From NCBI GenBank assembly GCA_026686845.1, contig JAIVEN010000002.1, positions 42,735,001 to 42,799,000 on the forward strand: a DNA stretch of 64,000 bases. Direction: 5' to 3'. Shown in pieces: positions 11,322 through 21,718 of this stretch. Origin of the DNA: Adenanthera pavonina (lineage: Eukaryota; Streptophyta; Magnoliopsida; Fabales; Fabaceae). Under the pieces are notes generated by a model that saw nothing but the letters and a program-made list of their open reading frames with translations, did no database searches and had not been told where the DNA came from. Every line of letters begins with the position of its first letter. The first letter of the stretch is position 1. A program made the position numbers and the translations under genes.

Positions 11322-11636
11322 GATAAAAGGGCAAACTTACCCTGAAAGTATTTTCTTAGGAGCTACAGGCAACCTAAATAAACTTTTGGAGCAATGTTAC
11401 TTACTATATTTTAAAATCGTAGCAATTTCACCTTACACTAATAATCAATGTTAAAATCATAACATTGACTATTAATTAGAGAAGGGACCAATATTTTATA
11501 CTTTAGCATGATTATTAGTGTAGGGTGAAATTATTCCGATTTTGAAATATAGTAAGTAATATTGCTCTAAAAATTTGTTTAGGGTGCACATAATTCCTCG
11601 GGAAATATTTTCAGGGTAGATTTACTATTTAACCTT
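11322..11636. mobile_element. MITE with ~115 bp terminal inverted repeats
   Basis: The left arm (CAAACTTACCCTGAAAGTAT..., from about 11332) is matched by the reverse complement of the right arm (ending ...ATATTTTCAGGGTAGATTTA at about 11625) for roughly 115 bp, including the GAGCAATGTTACTTACTATA segment and ACACTAATAATCA near the centre. The loop is about 70 bp. No protein is encoded. The long arms and the imperfect 8-9 bp flanking repeat suggest a Mutator- or hAT-derived MITE; the superfamily is not settled. Confidence 0.8.
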
Positions 11637-11639
11637 GTT

Positions 11640-12118
11640 AATTTGACATGGTTGATAATCACTTTCACATGTTGTATGTAGTTATCATGTAACCTGATCA
11701 AAACACGCACGGTTTATTTTTGTAAGAAAGAATGCCAAAGTGCACTTAGTCTGATCTCAAAGAAGCATCTTTACACAGAAGGAATTAACAACTCCCTTAT
11801 ATCATCTTGTAGCACACGAGAAGAATAAGGGGGTTTCAAACTATCAAAAAGAACGGAAATAAAACATATATAACTTTGAGAAGCCTAGAGACAAAGAATA
11901 CAACATTTGAGAAGCTACTACATCTTGCCGCAAAAGAAACCAAATCGACCCATCCCTTCGAGGACATCCGATAAAAAAGAAACCAAATCGACTCTCTAAT
12001 AGCTTCCAACATGGTTTCCATCCTATAGTCAAAAGGAGAAGACTCATAAAACCAAGAGTGCAACAAACAGCCGTTAAAGAAAACTTGAATCCAAACTTGT
12101 CCGTAATTGGGTGAAAAT
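11640..12118. other. No supported gene; short minus-strand frames only
   Basis: Two overlapping minus-strand frames of 67-76 codons (about 12066-11836) contain a Trp- and Phe-rich phrase (FYESSPFDYRMET) that I could not tie to any family. It may be a LINE 3' end. Evidence is too weak for a gene call. Confidence 0.3.
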
Positions 12119-12310
12119 TTCTAATTGGAACTTATCCTATATGGGGCAAATTTGCACTCGGTAGTCACACCTTCTGTTTTTTAAAAAAGAATGTGTAATT
12201 TAAATTTAATAATAGATAGTTTTGTCTAGTTTTAAAATATTTCATATATCTCAAACTACACACGCACATCCATGTATACGACTGGGCCTATGTGATAGTA
12301 ATGCTTGATT
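12119..12310 (+). repeat. Dispersed ~200 bp repeat, copy 1
   Basis: Shares CTAATTGGAACTTATCCT, AATTTAAATTTAATAATGGAT-like, TTTTAAAATATT, TCAAACTACA..CACGCAC and GACTGGGCC..ATGTG segments, in the same order and orientation, with 21509-21718. Differences and small indels are common, so the copies are old. Confidence 0.75.
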
Positions 12311-12404
12311 CGGAACCTAACCATATATATATATAAATGAAGTGAAGTTGCATTAATGAGGTGGTTTATTCCCTCCATTATTTACTGCTTAGTGTTTTTG
12401 TTTT

Positions 12405-13210
12405 CTTTTCCTTTTTTTTTTTGGCAGAAATAAAGTTCATTAAAAGAGGAAAAAGGAAAAAGGAAAAAGACAGAAAACAAAGACCCAGAAAATAGAACCC
12501 TACTTGTCCCAGACACAAACCCCTTACCTAACTCAGACAATGCACAAGGCATGAACCAACTCACCAGCAATCGGCCACACAAACCCTCCACTAGAAACAC
12601 GTCTGAAACAGCTCCAAAAACCACCACACACATAAACCCCGACAGAGACGGAGAAGGAACAGCCAACAAAACAACTGCGAAAACAAGCAAATAAACAAAC
12701 ACCAAATCAATAGCAAAGCACACCACCAGCCAAACCAAATTACCACTAGATCCAAGACATCGCACCATCGAAAATCATCATTAGATCCACCCCCTCTAAC
12801 CACGAATCTGCCTTACCAAAGACAGATTTTAATAAGACTCCCTGTGAAGACTGCATGGAAAATACCAGCACCGAGGGCGCTGTTGATAGAAGCAAACCAA
12901 CAACCAGTGGGAAGCACCAACTCTCCAAATCCTAGATCTCAACCATCAAACGAAGAGCCGATCTGCTAAAAGGATCTGCCAAGTAATAATCCCCCAACCA
13001 TACCCTTTCTTCACATCAGACAACATTATCTAGAGGAGCTCTCTAGCTTCCATCAAACCCTAGAAAACTCACACCCATACCACAAAGAAATAGAAAAACA
13101 CATATGGACATCCTCTCACCTAGCGAAAGCCCGGGAGAGAGGCACTGAGAAGATTAGAGTTGGGACGCAAGCAGAGCTTTTGACTCTCACGAGCAAGGGG
13201 TTTAGAGAGA
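12405..13210 (-). mobile_element. Non-LTR retroposon with poly(A) tail (minus strand)
   Basis: Read on the minus strand, the segment ends with a Pyr-rich TTTTTCC repeat, then CTTTTAATGAACTTTATTTC, TGCC and an A-run (plus-strand T-run, about 12412-12423). This is a typical LINE/SINE 3' end. The body is G/T-rich with an open minus-strand frame of 128 codons (12768-12382) without a recognisable domain. The upstream start near 13210 is an estimate. It is probably a LINE-derived, internally deleted copy. Confidence 0.5.
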
Positions 13211-13299
13211 ACGTGGTCTCAATTTTTTAGGGTGATACTTTGATGGGGGTGGTGTCTGTGGATGTCCTTAGGGAACGGTGTTTGATGACTCAATTAATG

Positions 13300-14600
13300 T
13301 TTGAAAAATGGAAATTGTGCTAATTATTGAGGGATAAAATTTATGAGTCACATTATGAAATTTTGGAAAAAAGTGATTGAGTATAAATTTAAAAAAGAAT
13401 CTCATATTTCATAAAACTAATTTGGATTTATGCCATGATGGTCTACAACAGAAATTATTTATTTTTTAAAAGATTTGATTGAAAAGTACCATAGTAAAGA
13501 GAGAGATTTACATATGATTTTCATTGATTTGGAAAAAACCTATGATAGAGTATCAAGAGATGTATTGTGGAAAGCAATGGAGAAGAAAGGTGTTCGTGTG
13601 GCTTATATTCAAACCAAAAAGGATATGTATAAGGGGGCAACAACAAGTGTGAGAATCCTTAGAAGTGTGACAAAGGATTTCCATATAATAATAGGCTTAC
13701 ATCAAGGATCTTCCCTGAGTCCATACTTATTTGATTTGATTTTGGATGTTTTTACAGAATATATACATGAAGAAATTCCAAAGTGTATGCTCTTTGCAGA
13801 TGATATAGTTTTAATTGAGGATTCAAGAAAAGAGGTCAACTCTAAACTTGAATTATGGAGATACACTTTGGAATCAAAATGTTTTCATCTAAGTAGAAGG
13901 AAGATGGAATATATGCATTACAAATTAATAAGAGACCAATTAAAAATAATTTAAAGGTAAAAATTGGAAAGCAAATCATTCCTGAAATGTCAAAGTTTAG
14001 ATATTTAGGGTGGATTTTACAGAATGATTGTGAAATTGATGGGGATGTTATGTATAAGATACAAGCTGAGTGGTTAAAATGGATGAAAGTAATATGAGTT
14101 ATTTGTGACCACAAGGTACCTACTAAGCTTAAAGGAAAATTTTACAAAACAGTTATAAGGCTAGCAATGCTATATAGTAATGAATGTTGGGCTTTGAAAG
14201 GACAACGAGAGCATAAGATGAGAGTAGCAGAGATGAGAATGTTGAGAATGGATGTATGGTCATACAAAATTGGATAAGATACGAAATAATTGTATATAAA
14301 GGAAAGTTGAGATAGCACCTATCGTGGAGAAAATAGTGAAAAATTGTTTAAGGTGGTTTGGGTATGTACAAATAAGAGGGCAAGATGAGCCAGTGAAGAG
14401 AGCTGATCAAATGGCTTGGAGCCCGATTAAATGGCTTGGAGCCCGATCAAAAAAGACACTAAGAAAAGTTATAAAGAATGACTTTTTGATAAATGGCTTA
14501 TCTGAGGATATAGCGTTTGATATAGCTCATTGGTATCGTATGATCCATGTAGCTAACCTCACATAGTGTGATAAGGCTAATATTGTTGTTGTTGTCATCG
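13300..14600 (+). pseudogene. RTE-type LINE reverse transcriptase remnant
   Basis: Encodes the C-terminal two-thirds of an RTE-clade LINE polymerase, which copies its RNA at a nicked target. The decayed start reads like the N-Y-G-I-K / MSH-MK-W / VIE segment before RT, then FGFMP and STTE (13415-13460, with stops). The frame at 13475-13954 holds LHMIFIDLEKTYDRVSRDVL (RT-A), GLHQGSSLSPYLF, and MLFADDIVLI with the catalytic ADD intact. After a frameshift near 13955, another frame continues with KIGKQIIPEMSKFRYLGWI and ECWALKGQ. The frame at 14324-14566 gives the end (RWFGYVQ..PVKRAD..NGLSEDIAFD..WYRMIHVANLT). The sequence then ends in a TTG repeat (about 14582-14595), the simple-repeat tail typical of RTE. 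The endonuclease is missing (5' truncation). Confidence 0.88.
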
Positions 14601-15725
14601 TGGTCTACCCCTCTCTTCTTATTTAGGCCATATTTTAAAAATTTTTTATTTGTTCAAAATATATGTCATTTTATAATTCAATATTCAAAGAACTTTAATT
14701 TTTTTAATTTTTACTTAAAATATTTATGATAGAGAAGGAATAAGAGAGACGTAGTTGTAATGGGATAACAACTTTAATGAGAATAATATTGAAAGTTATG
14801 TTGATTTTTTTTTTAAAATTCCAATAATCCTAATTAACTGTAATTAATTTTTTTTGCTTATATAAGATAATTAAAAGTGACTTATAAATAAACATAGAGA
14901 TATTAGTTTTTAAAAGCTAGTTGTTGAATTTAATCATGATTAAAAATTTAAATTCTTGTAACTTTTATTTGAAAATATGATTGGAGAAAATTGCCTCATA
15001 ATTTACTGGAGATCACTAAATGTAAGACTACGTTGAACTAAGATAAATTTTGGTGCATATATCTCTATTATACTCCATATATTTATTTCAATTAATTCCA
15101 TTATTTTCAAGTTGGCTTGAACTTTAATTTATTAATTGCTATTTATGTTTAAATTAAATGGCCTAATTTATTAGAGGTACATCTAACTTATTTGCATCTT
15201 TATTCCGCAAAAAGTATAAAATCACATAAAGATTTTATCATTTTTAAACTCTGTACAATGCATGAACACTTAAGATCTCAGACACTTTGTGATAGTTAAT
15301 CCTCTCCCCTTTATACTACTATTAAGATAGATGTTAAGTGTGCCATAAACCCTGCATTAGTGCATTAGGTGGTTTTGTCCAGGCCATAAGTCTATTTGAT
15401 TAAAAAAAAAAAAAGAGAGCCCGATAAACTCCTTAAATAATTAAATAATGATAAAAAGTTAACTAAACCCAAATATAACAATACGTTTTAAAATATTCTA
15501 TATACATAAAAATTATAATAAGCTACATACTATTTATAAACATAAAAGAAAATCTAGTTTTAAAATAAAAATTGAGATACCTAACAAAATAAATAATAAC
15601 CAAAAGAGTTATTGTGATTTTATAATTATGATTTTTTTATTTTTATTAATTTTTAAAATTAAAGATATTAAAAGCCCAAATTGTGTAGAAGGGCACAAAA
15701 TTCTTGTGCTTTGGATTGATTGATA
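14601..15725. other. AT-rich intergenic DNA, no gene seen
   Basis: Very AT-rich with A-runs (e.g. about 15401-15413). No conserved frame, RNA gene or terminal repeat was recognised. Confidence 0.5.
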
Positions 15726-15727
15726 AT

Positions 15728-16830
15728 TTTTTTTTAATATGAGGCCACGGATTAACCGTGTAGATACAACAAAATTAGGTCATATCAAAAATCAAGAAGT
15801 TTCTACATCCTAAAGGAGGAACATCAAAAATCAAAGTATCAAAACTATCATTTGAAGTTTGTTGAGCAAGTCAATCAGCGCATCTATATTCTTCTCTAAA
15901 CATATGATCGAAAGTGATCATCCAATCTCTCGTAGCAAGATCTCTAATTTTGCTGATGGTTTCCAAAAGAGGATGATTATGGGCGAATTCATGCTGAATG
16001 AGAGAAAGAGCTTCAAGAGAATCAATGTAGATATTAACTTTGGAAAGGTTGTTGTTCTAACAAATGATAAGTCCTTCAAAGATACCCAAGAGTTTCGCCA
16101 TAGTCCTAGAGTGATAACCAAGATATTTTGTGAAACCCTTGATCCAATTTCCTTGACAATCACATATGAGACCACCACAAGCAGCAGCGCCATTGGCTTT
16201 GACAGAACCATCAATGTCGAGTCTAACCCAGTCTGCTTTTGGAGAAAGCCATCTCACTTGATATCTTTCCCATTCCACAGACCATTTTTTCATTCTAGAT
16301 TGGAGGTTATGATCATTGATGACTTCTTGGGTGCTTGTAAAGATGATATCTCTGTCTTGGAATTCCTCTTTAGAGTAAATTTTTCTACATCTTATTTTCC
16401 AAATGTTTCAACACACTTGAGCAAACAGTCTTTGCCAAGGAGTTCTTCTTGTGTACGGGCTACCAGGATCATTTCTTGCATTTCAAAGTATCCAATCCTG
16501 CAAAGGAAGAGAAAAGAAGATATTTAGTTTGGAACGCTTAACTAACTTAGTCCATACCTCTCGTGTTATTTTACAATTACGTAGGATGTGGATAAAGGAG
16601 TCTAGAGAATCACAACCAAAGGGGCAAACCCTTTGACTATGTTCAAATCCTTCCATGGCGATGGATCTGGTTTGAAGATGATCCTATGCAGCTTTCCAAA
16701 GAAAGGATTTAATTTTTTCGTGTGTGGGCCATTTCCAGATCCTAGACCAAATGTCAGAAGTGTTGTTGTTTCGTTGACAATCAATAGCTCGGTAGGTTGA
16801 TTTGATGGAGAAGCTACTGTGGATTGATTG
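15728..16830 (-). pseudogene. L1-type LINE 3' end: zinc-finger and RNase H domains
   Basis: Minus-strand remnant of a plant L1 LINE ORF2 C-terminus. From high to low coordinates: a zf-RVT-like segment (IWSRIWKWPTHEKIKSFLWK near 16740, CPFGCDSLDSFIH near 16600, W-T-K-L near 16545), then stops, then the RNase H-like domain beginning at 16230 with WVRLDIDGSVKANGAAACGG and GNWIKGF..YLGYHS, and continuing in another frame with NIYIDSLEALSLI and HPLLETISKIRDL. It ends with CCTCATATTAAAAAAAAA (plus-strand T-run, 15729-15737), the poly(A) tail. Both the endonuclease and RT domains are absent, so it is 5'-truncated; stops and frameshifts show it is dead. Confidence 0.85.
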
Positions 16831-17403
16831 ATAATTGGGCCTCACACTGAACGCAATTATCAGTTCAAGCCTTCATGTTCGTATTCCTTCAACAACCGAT
16901 AATATGTTTGGGATGTTTTTATCCATAATGAAAAAATATATATCTGTCAAAAAATAGAAAAAGAAATAAAATGAAAAATGTATTTTTAAACATGAGAAAT
17001 ATTTCTTATGTCATTAATTTTGAAAAATAAAAAAATGAATAAATATTATTAAATTCAAAAGAACATATTCATTTTTGCACAAGTAAAATATCCTCCAATT
17101 TCATTGTGCACATAAGTTAATCATTTAGTAGGCAAAATAGAATAAAATGGAATGGAATCAAAAATTGAATAAAATGAAAAAAAATGCAATTTTTAAAATG
17201 TGAAATGCCATATGTTCCCTAATAAAAATTAATAATAAAAATATATATTGTTGTGTAAAGATTATATGAATGTAATAGATATCATAATTGTAATGGAAGA
17301 AGATTCTTTCTCTTCAGTACATTCCAAATAGAGTCTGATTATAATATAACAACACATACTTCCATACTCCTTTCTATAAACATTAGATTAATATCACATT
17401 GTA
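16831..17403. other. AT-rich spacer, no gene seen
   Basis: Long A-rich stretches (about 16930-17020 and 17150-17260), no recognisable coding or structural feature. Confidence 0.5.
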
Positions 17404-17612
17404 ATGGGGGAGGTTGTGCTTTTTGTTTTTTCTATTGCTGGTGGTTTGGATGTTGCTTGGTTGTGGTGGAATCCAGATGGCCAGCATTGTTCGATCTCTG
17501 TGGTGGCAATGGCATGGTTCTAGAAGCTTTGTAGGTTTGGGTGGTGCCATTTTGGGCTTATTTTATTTCCTTCACTGTTTTTATATTCTCAAAATAGTTT
17601 TGTAAAACTATT
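17404..17612 (+). other. G/T-rich LINE-tail-like segment
   Basis: A G/T-rich segment with a 63-codon frame (17414-17605) that has no domain. Its composition resembles plant LINE 3' untranslated tails, like those at 19495-19650 and 61263-61530, but the A-run that would prove it is only suggested by the A-rich DNA downstream. Identity is uncertain. Confidence 0.3.
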
Positions 17613-17754
17613 TCTCAAAACAAATCTTAGAAACAAAAAAAATTTATTTGAATAATTTGTTTTGAAAATCTCATCTTAAAACAAAAAATAAAAAATTTGT
17701 TTGGAAATATTATATTGAAAATAGCTTTTTCGGATACTAAGAGATAACAACAAC

Positions 17755-18175
17755 AGTGGTAGTTGGCAAGGGATAAGGTGACATACAGTGGTGGACAATG
17801 GAGGTTGGAAATGGTCGGCAACAGTTGGTGATAGTTGGTAGTAGTCCACAGTGATTGATAGTGGTCAACAATGATTAACAATGGTCAACGACGGTTAGTG
17901 GTGGTTGACAGTGATCAACGATGGTTAGTGATGGTTAATGGTGGTCAGCAATGTTTGGTCATAGCTAGTAGTAGTCAATGGTGGTTGGTAGTAGTCGACA
18001 CTAGTCGATGGTAGTCAATGACAGTTGACTGTGGTTAATAGTGGTCGATGATGAATAGTGGTAGTTGGTAGCGGTCATCGACGGTCGAGAATGATCAATG
18101 ATGGTTGGTGGTAGTCAATGATAAATGGTGTTAGTTGGTGGTTGTTGGCATTGGTCAACGATAATCAGTGGTGGA
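17755..18175 (+). repeat. Degenerate GTGGTCAA/GATGGTTG minisatellite
   Basis: About 420 bp made of irregular 9-18 bp units such as GTGGTCAACGATGGTTAGTG and GTAGTCAATGATGGTTGGTG; few T-runs or A-runs interrupt it. It is flanked by A-rich DNA on both sides. The flanks contain opposite-orientation phrases (TTGTTTTGAAAAT near 17658 and ATTTTCAAAACAAG near 18263), so the array may be the core of a larger inverted-repeat element. Confidence 0.8.
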
Positions 18176-18258
18176 TATGAACAAAAACAAAAGATGAAAA
18201 CAGAAACAACTTTGTGTTGTTCTTCTTTTCTTGTTTTAAAAACCAAAAATGAATAACA

Positions 18259-18487
18259 AATTTTCAAAACAAGTAAATAAAAAATCCCACTGAATTGAAT
18301 TGTGTCCATGAATCTAAGAAATAGTGAGAATTCTTGATCTCTCTCAATATTTCTCTCAATTCGAAAATCCAGCTTTTGAATTGATGTCCTTTCATTGAGT
18401 CCTCCTAAATTGCATTGATTTATCCTAAAGATTTCATTTCAATTGGAATTCGGTTAGAATGACAAATTTTCAAAACAAGTAAATAAA
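18259..18487 (+). repeat. Direct repeat pair flanking a ~180 bp segment
   Basis: CAAATTTTCAAAACAAGTAA followed by ATAAA occurs at about 18259-18284 and again at about 18463-18487, with a ~180 bp AT-rich segment (TTGAATTG..CTCTCAATATTTCTCTC) between. This may mark a segmental duplication or an insertion that copied its flank. Confidence 0.6.
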
Positions 18488-18550
18488 GAATACGTACCCA
18501 AATGAATTCTTTTATTTTTTAAAATAGAAAAAAATTTTTAAAAACAAAAA

Positions 18551-19453
18551 GCTAAATTCTACTTTTAATCCCTTAACTTTAAAAACGTATTTCACTTTAG
18601 TTCTTTAATTTTATTTAATTTAATTATAATCCTTAATTTTTAAAATATAGTCAAAAGCTACCTAATGTTTCACTATTAAATGATCTAACTATAAATGATG
18701 ATTTGGAATATCTAAAAGACAACTAATTAATATTACTTTATATTTATTAATTTTATAATTATAATCATCAGCCAAAAATCCTATAATTATAATTAAAATA
18801 ATTTTAGAATAATATAATAAATAATTATAACCTTAAAATTAAACTCAAAGTTACATCACCGAGACAATTATAAAATCTTAAAATAAAACCTAACTTCAAA
18901 ATAAATAATTATTTTAAAGTCTTAAAACTAATAACTATAACTTAAAAATAAATAAATATAAGTTAAATGGTGTCTTTTGTTCTAATTTTTTTTTTATAAT
19001 TGTTAATGTGACCTAAAAAAACTTGGTGATACAATTATTGTAGTTTTTAGATTATATATTTTAATTTTAAGACTTTAAAATAGTTATTTATTTTAAAATT
19101 AGGTTTTATTTTAATATTTTATATTTGTTTTGCTAATGCATTTTATATTTTATAAAGGTGATAACTTTTTATTATAAGAATTTAAACTTATTTTTATTAT
19201 AATTACAAGATTTTTTTGGCCAATGGATATAATTATAATAGTTATAATATCAATAAATGTAAAACGCCATTAATTATTTGTCTTTTAAATATATGCTAAG
19301 ATATCATTTATAGTTAAGTTATTTAACGGTGTTAATAATTAAGATGTATTTGACTATATTTTAAAAGTGAAAGGATTATAATGAAACTAAATAAAATTAA
19401 AGGGCTAAAATAAAATATACCTTAAAATTAAGGGATGAAAAGTAATTTTATCC
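18551..19453. mobile_element. Large fold-back element, ~420 bp inverted arms
   Basis: The left arm starts near 18551 (CTACTTTTAATCCCTTAACTTT...). The reverse complement of the right arm (ending near 19453) follows it for over 400 bp: ACTTTTCATCCCTTAATTTT, TCTTTAATTTTATTTA against CCTTTAATTTTATTTA, ATTATAATCCTT, TTTTAAAATATAGTCAAA, TAACTATAAATGAT, TAAAAGACAA.TAATTAAT, and farther in TAAAATAAAACCTAA.TT and TTTTAAAGTCTTAAAA. Extremely AT-rich, with no coding frame. It is either a MITE/fold-back transposon or a deleted Mutator-like element with long arms. Confidence 0.8.
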
Positions 19454-19494
19454 AAAATAAAAATCAAACAAGTGCAAATTAAAAACAGTTTTTA

Positions 19495-19650
19495 TCTTTT
19501 GTTGTTTGTCATTTTGGTCCTGTTGTTTGTTTCCTCACGTTAGGTTCTTCTGGGTGTGGATCGAGTGGTTTTGGTCTATTTCTTGCAAAAGCTTTTTTGG
19601 TTTCATTTTAATAATTGTAGAGTTTTCTAAAAAAATATATTTTGAATAAG
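19495..19650 (+). other. Possible LINE 3' tail
   Basis: G/T-rich sequence ending TTTGGTTTCATTTTAATAAT, TGTAGAG and then an A-rich run (about 19628-19640), like the 3' untranslated end of plant L1 LINEs. No coding part is attached, so this is a heavily 5'-truncated copy at best. Confidence 0.35.
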
Positions 19651-19879
19651 CATTATTATTTACCTTGTTTCATTAATTATTAATGTAATTGTTAATTTAT
19701 TTATTTGATTTTCATATGATTTTTATCCATTTAGGACAACAAGATTAAAGTCAATCAACAAAACCACGATGCAGAGCTATCTCTCATTTTGACCTAATAT
19801 AATTTTTTTTTTGTCTTTGACCTTATATAATTTTGTTTTGGAAAACAAAGCTAATAGTAATACAACTAGGAGGTTAAAA

Positions 19880-20290
19880 TAAAGTAGGTCAGAGAACTAT
19901 TCTCCTCCCCCTATCACCACACTGAAGAATACTTTCTAACCTCCAGGAGGTTGTCCAAAGACAACTAAATCACTCTCAATGTTGTGCGTTTGTTGCGTCA
20001 ACCAATTAGCACATTAATTTGCTTTCCTAATGAAAGTATGCTCCATGATGATAGTCCAATTTCTTATGATAAGATCCTTGATCTCATTGATAATAAAACT
20101 AAAAGGATGATCCTTTGAACTATCATGAGTAACAATATTGATGGCTTTCATAGAATCACTATGAATTTGAATTCTCTTAAACCCTTTGATCCGGCAAAGA
20201 TCCAAACCTGATATAATGTTTGAATTCAAATATAACATACAATATCTACTGCATTTATTTTCATTAACTAAGGCATTAAATGCTAACAAA
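19880..20290 (-). pseudogene. L1-type LINE RNase H domain remnant
   Basis: A 91-codon minus-strand frame (20289-20014) plus read-through beyond its stop resembles the C-terminal RNase H-like domain of plant L1 LINEs: GLDLCRIKGFKRIQIHSDSM has the D of the 'ESDS' position, followed by NEIKDLIIRNWTIIMEHTFI, RKAN, a stop, CANWLTQQT, and a tail with DLVVFGQPPGG. It parallels the fragment at 15728-16830 but is a separate insertion. The first 25 residues of the frame are not LINE-like, so an upstream join or frameshift is likely. Confidence 0.78.
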
Positions 20291-20418
20291 AACCTTTCAA
20301 GAGTTTTACAACTGATTCAATTCAATACTAGCTAGCTGCATCTACTAATACACACACACACTTAAACAACAATGAAGCACTAGAAAATCCAAGAGAAGAT
20401 ATCTGGAAATCAACTATC

Positions 20419-20841
20419 ATGCACACTTTCCTCCGCTTAGCCCTTATTTTCCTTGTTCTTAGAGGGACAACCTCAATAACTGCTAGCAATTACCAACATC
20501 AACCAAACAATGTTCAACCAAACATCAATATAACATTCATTGATATTCACAATGATCTGCCATCAAACTCATCAAGATTGTTCGTCGTGGGTAGCTTCCA
20601 ACCCACAGAGGCTCAGATTGATCCAGGTACTTCGTACACTTTCATTCCAGAGAGTGAAAAGGAGACATGCTTCTTTATATTGGGTCAAATATGTGCAGAC
20701 TGTGTGATATTTGATCCGAGTGTGGATTTTAAGCACCACAACATATTTTGGTCGGTAAGAACCGATGCCGTATATCGCAGTTGGGATCGAACCAATTGGG
20801 AGAAGAAGGCATCTTGGCAACCTGTAGAGAAATGCAACTAA
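20419..20841 (+). CDS. S-protein homologue (plant self-incompatibility S1 family)
   Basis: A 140-residue secreted protein. Residues 1 to about 22 form a signal peptide (MHTFLRLALIFLVLRGTTSI). The mature part fits the S1/SPH fold: FIDIHNDLPSN near residue 40, the I-D-P-G-x-x-Y-x-F segment near 67-75, ETCFFILGQ near 82-90, IFWSVRTDAVYRSWDRTNW near 109-127, and a C-terminal ASWQPVEKC. Cysteines are at 84, 92, 95 and 139, and two N-glycosylation sequons (N37-I-T and N50-S-S) are present. Poppy S1 triggers self-incompatibility in pollen; most SPH genes in other plants have unknown roles as small secreted ligands. The gene is intronless, as usual for the family, and the frame is intact. ATG 20419 is chosen because it begins the signal peptide. 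A polyadenylation signal follows at 20920. Divergence from canonical SPH in the central Cys region keeps the call below certainty. Confidence 0.8.
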   Translation: MHTFLRLALIFLVLRGTTSITASNYQHQPNNVQPNINITFIDIHNDLPSNSSRLFVVGSFQPTEAQIDPGTSYTFIPESEKETCFFILGQICADCVIFDPSVDFKHHNIFWSVRTDAVYRSWDRTNWEKKASWQPVEKCN

Positions 20842-20919
20842 TGACCACCTTGTTCCTTCCTTTTGGTTGAATCAATGGTATTCTATTGAGAAGTTGCGGT
20901 TATAGTACAAATTCAGGCT

Positions 20920-20925
20920 AATAAA
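20920..20925 (+). promoter_or_regulatory. Polyadenylation signal AATAAA of SPH gene
   Basis: AATAAA lies 79 bp after the SPH stop codon, a usual spacing for a plant polyadenylation element. A second near-match (GAATAA) follows at once. Confidence 0.55.
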
Positions 20926-21508
20926 TGAATAATCTCACAAAGATTTGCACATTGATTCTCTGTTGACTTTATTACTGTTTTATCGTTAGATTTACATGAT
21001 ACATACATACATACATATAATTTATTATTAAATTGTATGAAAATTGCATTAGAAGTTATAAATATGAAAAATGATAAATGTGAAATATAAATAGGTCAGT
21101 TTCACATGAAACTGTATTAAAATTTAAGCCAATAAAAATTGACTTAGTAAAGAGTTGGATGATATATATATATATATATATATTCCAAGAACTTTCTCAA
21201 TGGGTAATCTGTAATTTTGAATTATGAGGCTTGCCTTATCTTGGTAAACTCTTAAAATCTAACTCACCTGAATTTTTTTATTTAAAAAAAATATTTTAAA
21301 TCATTTTATTTCAAAAATGCAAATATAGTGCTTTGCAATAACATCAAATAAAAGTGGAGTTGCTACAAAAGAAATAGAAAAATTAAAATGCCGCATAAAC
21401 ATTCAGTCATATTATTTTGTTTTATTTTCTTCTTTAATGTAGAACTCGAGAAAACTTTGATTTCGCCAGCCTAGTTAAAATTACATATATACTTGGGGGG
21501 AAAAATGG
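20926..21508. other. Intergenic, no gene seen
   Basis: AT-rich spacer with a TACA repeat near 21000-21016. No coding or structural feature other than the microsatellite listed separately. Confidence 0.5.
21161..21182. repeat. (TA)n microsatellite
   Basis: About eleven TA units in a row. Confidence 0.95.
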
Positions 21509-21718
21509 TTCTAATTGGAACTTATCCTGCAAGTAGATTTCCTAATAGGGCATATTAGCATTCAACAGTGACAATTGTTTTTCCAGCAAGATGTGCAATT
21601 TAAATTTAAATTTAAATTTAATAATGGATAGGTATATTCAATTTTAAAATATTATGTATATTTCAAACTACAATCACGCACGCTTATGACTGGGCCAATG
21701 TGGTCATGATGCTTTTTT
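21509..21718 (+). repeat. Dispersed ~200 bp repeat, copy 2
   Basis: Second copy of the 12119-12310 repeat, same orientation, with an internal expansion of AAATTTAAATTTAAATTT (about 21601-21620) absent from copy 1. Confidence 0.75.

Noticed and set aside
12382..12768. 128-codon minus-strand frame
   Set aside because: It overlaps a G/T-rich retroposon body that ends in a poly(A) tail; the Val/Phe/Leu-rich composition reflects base bias.
13842..14114. 90-codon minus-strand frame
   Set aside because: Antisense shadow of the LINE reverse transcriptase.
17627..17881. 84-codon minus-strand Tyr/His-rich frame
   Set aside because: It is a translation of the minisatellite and its A-rich flank.
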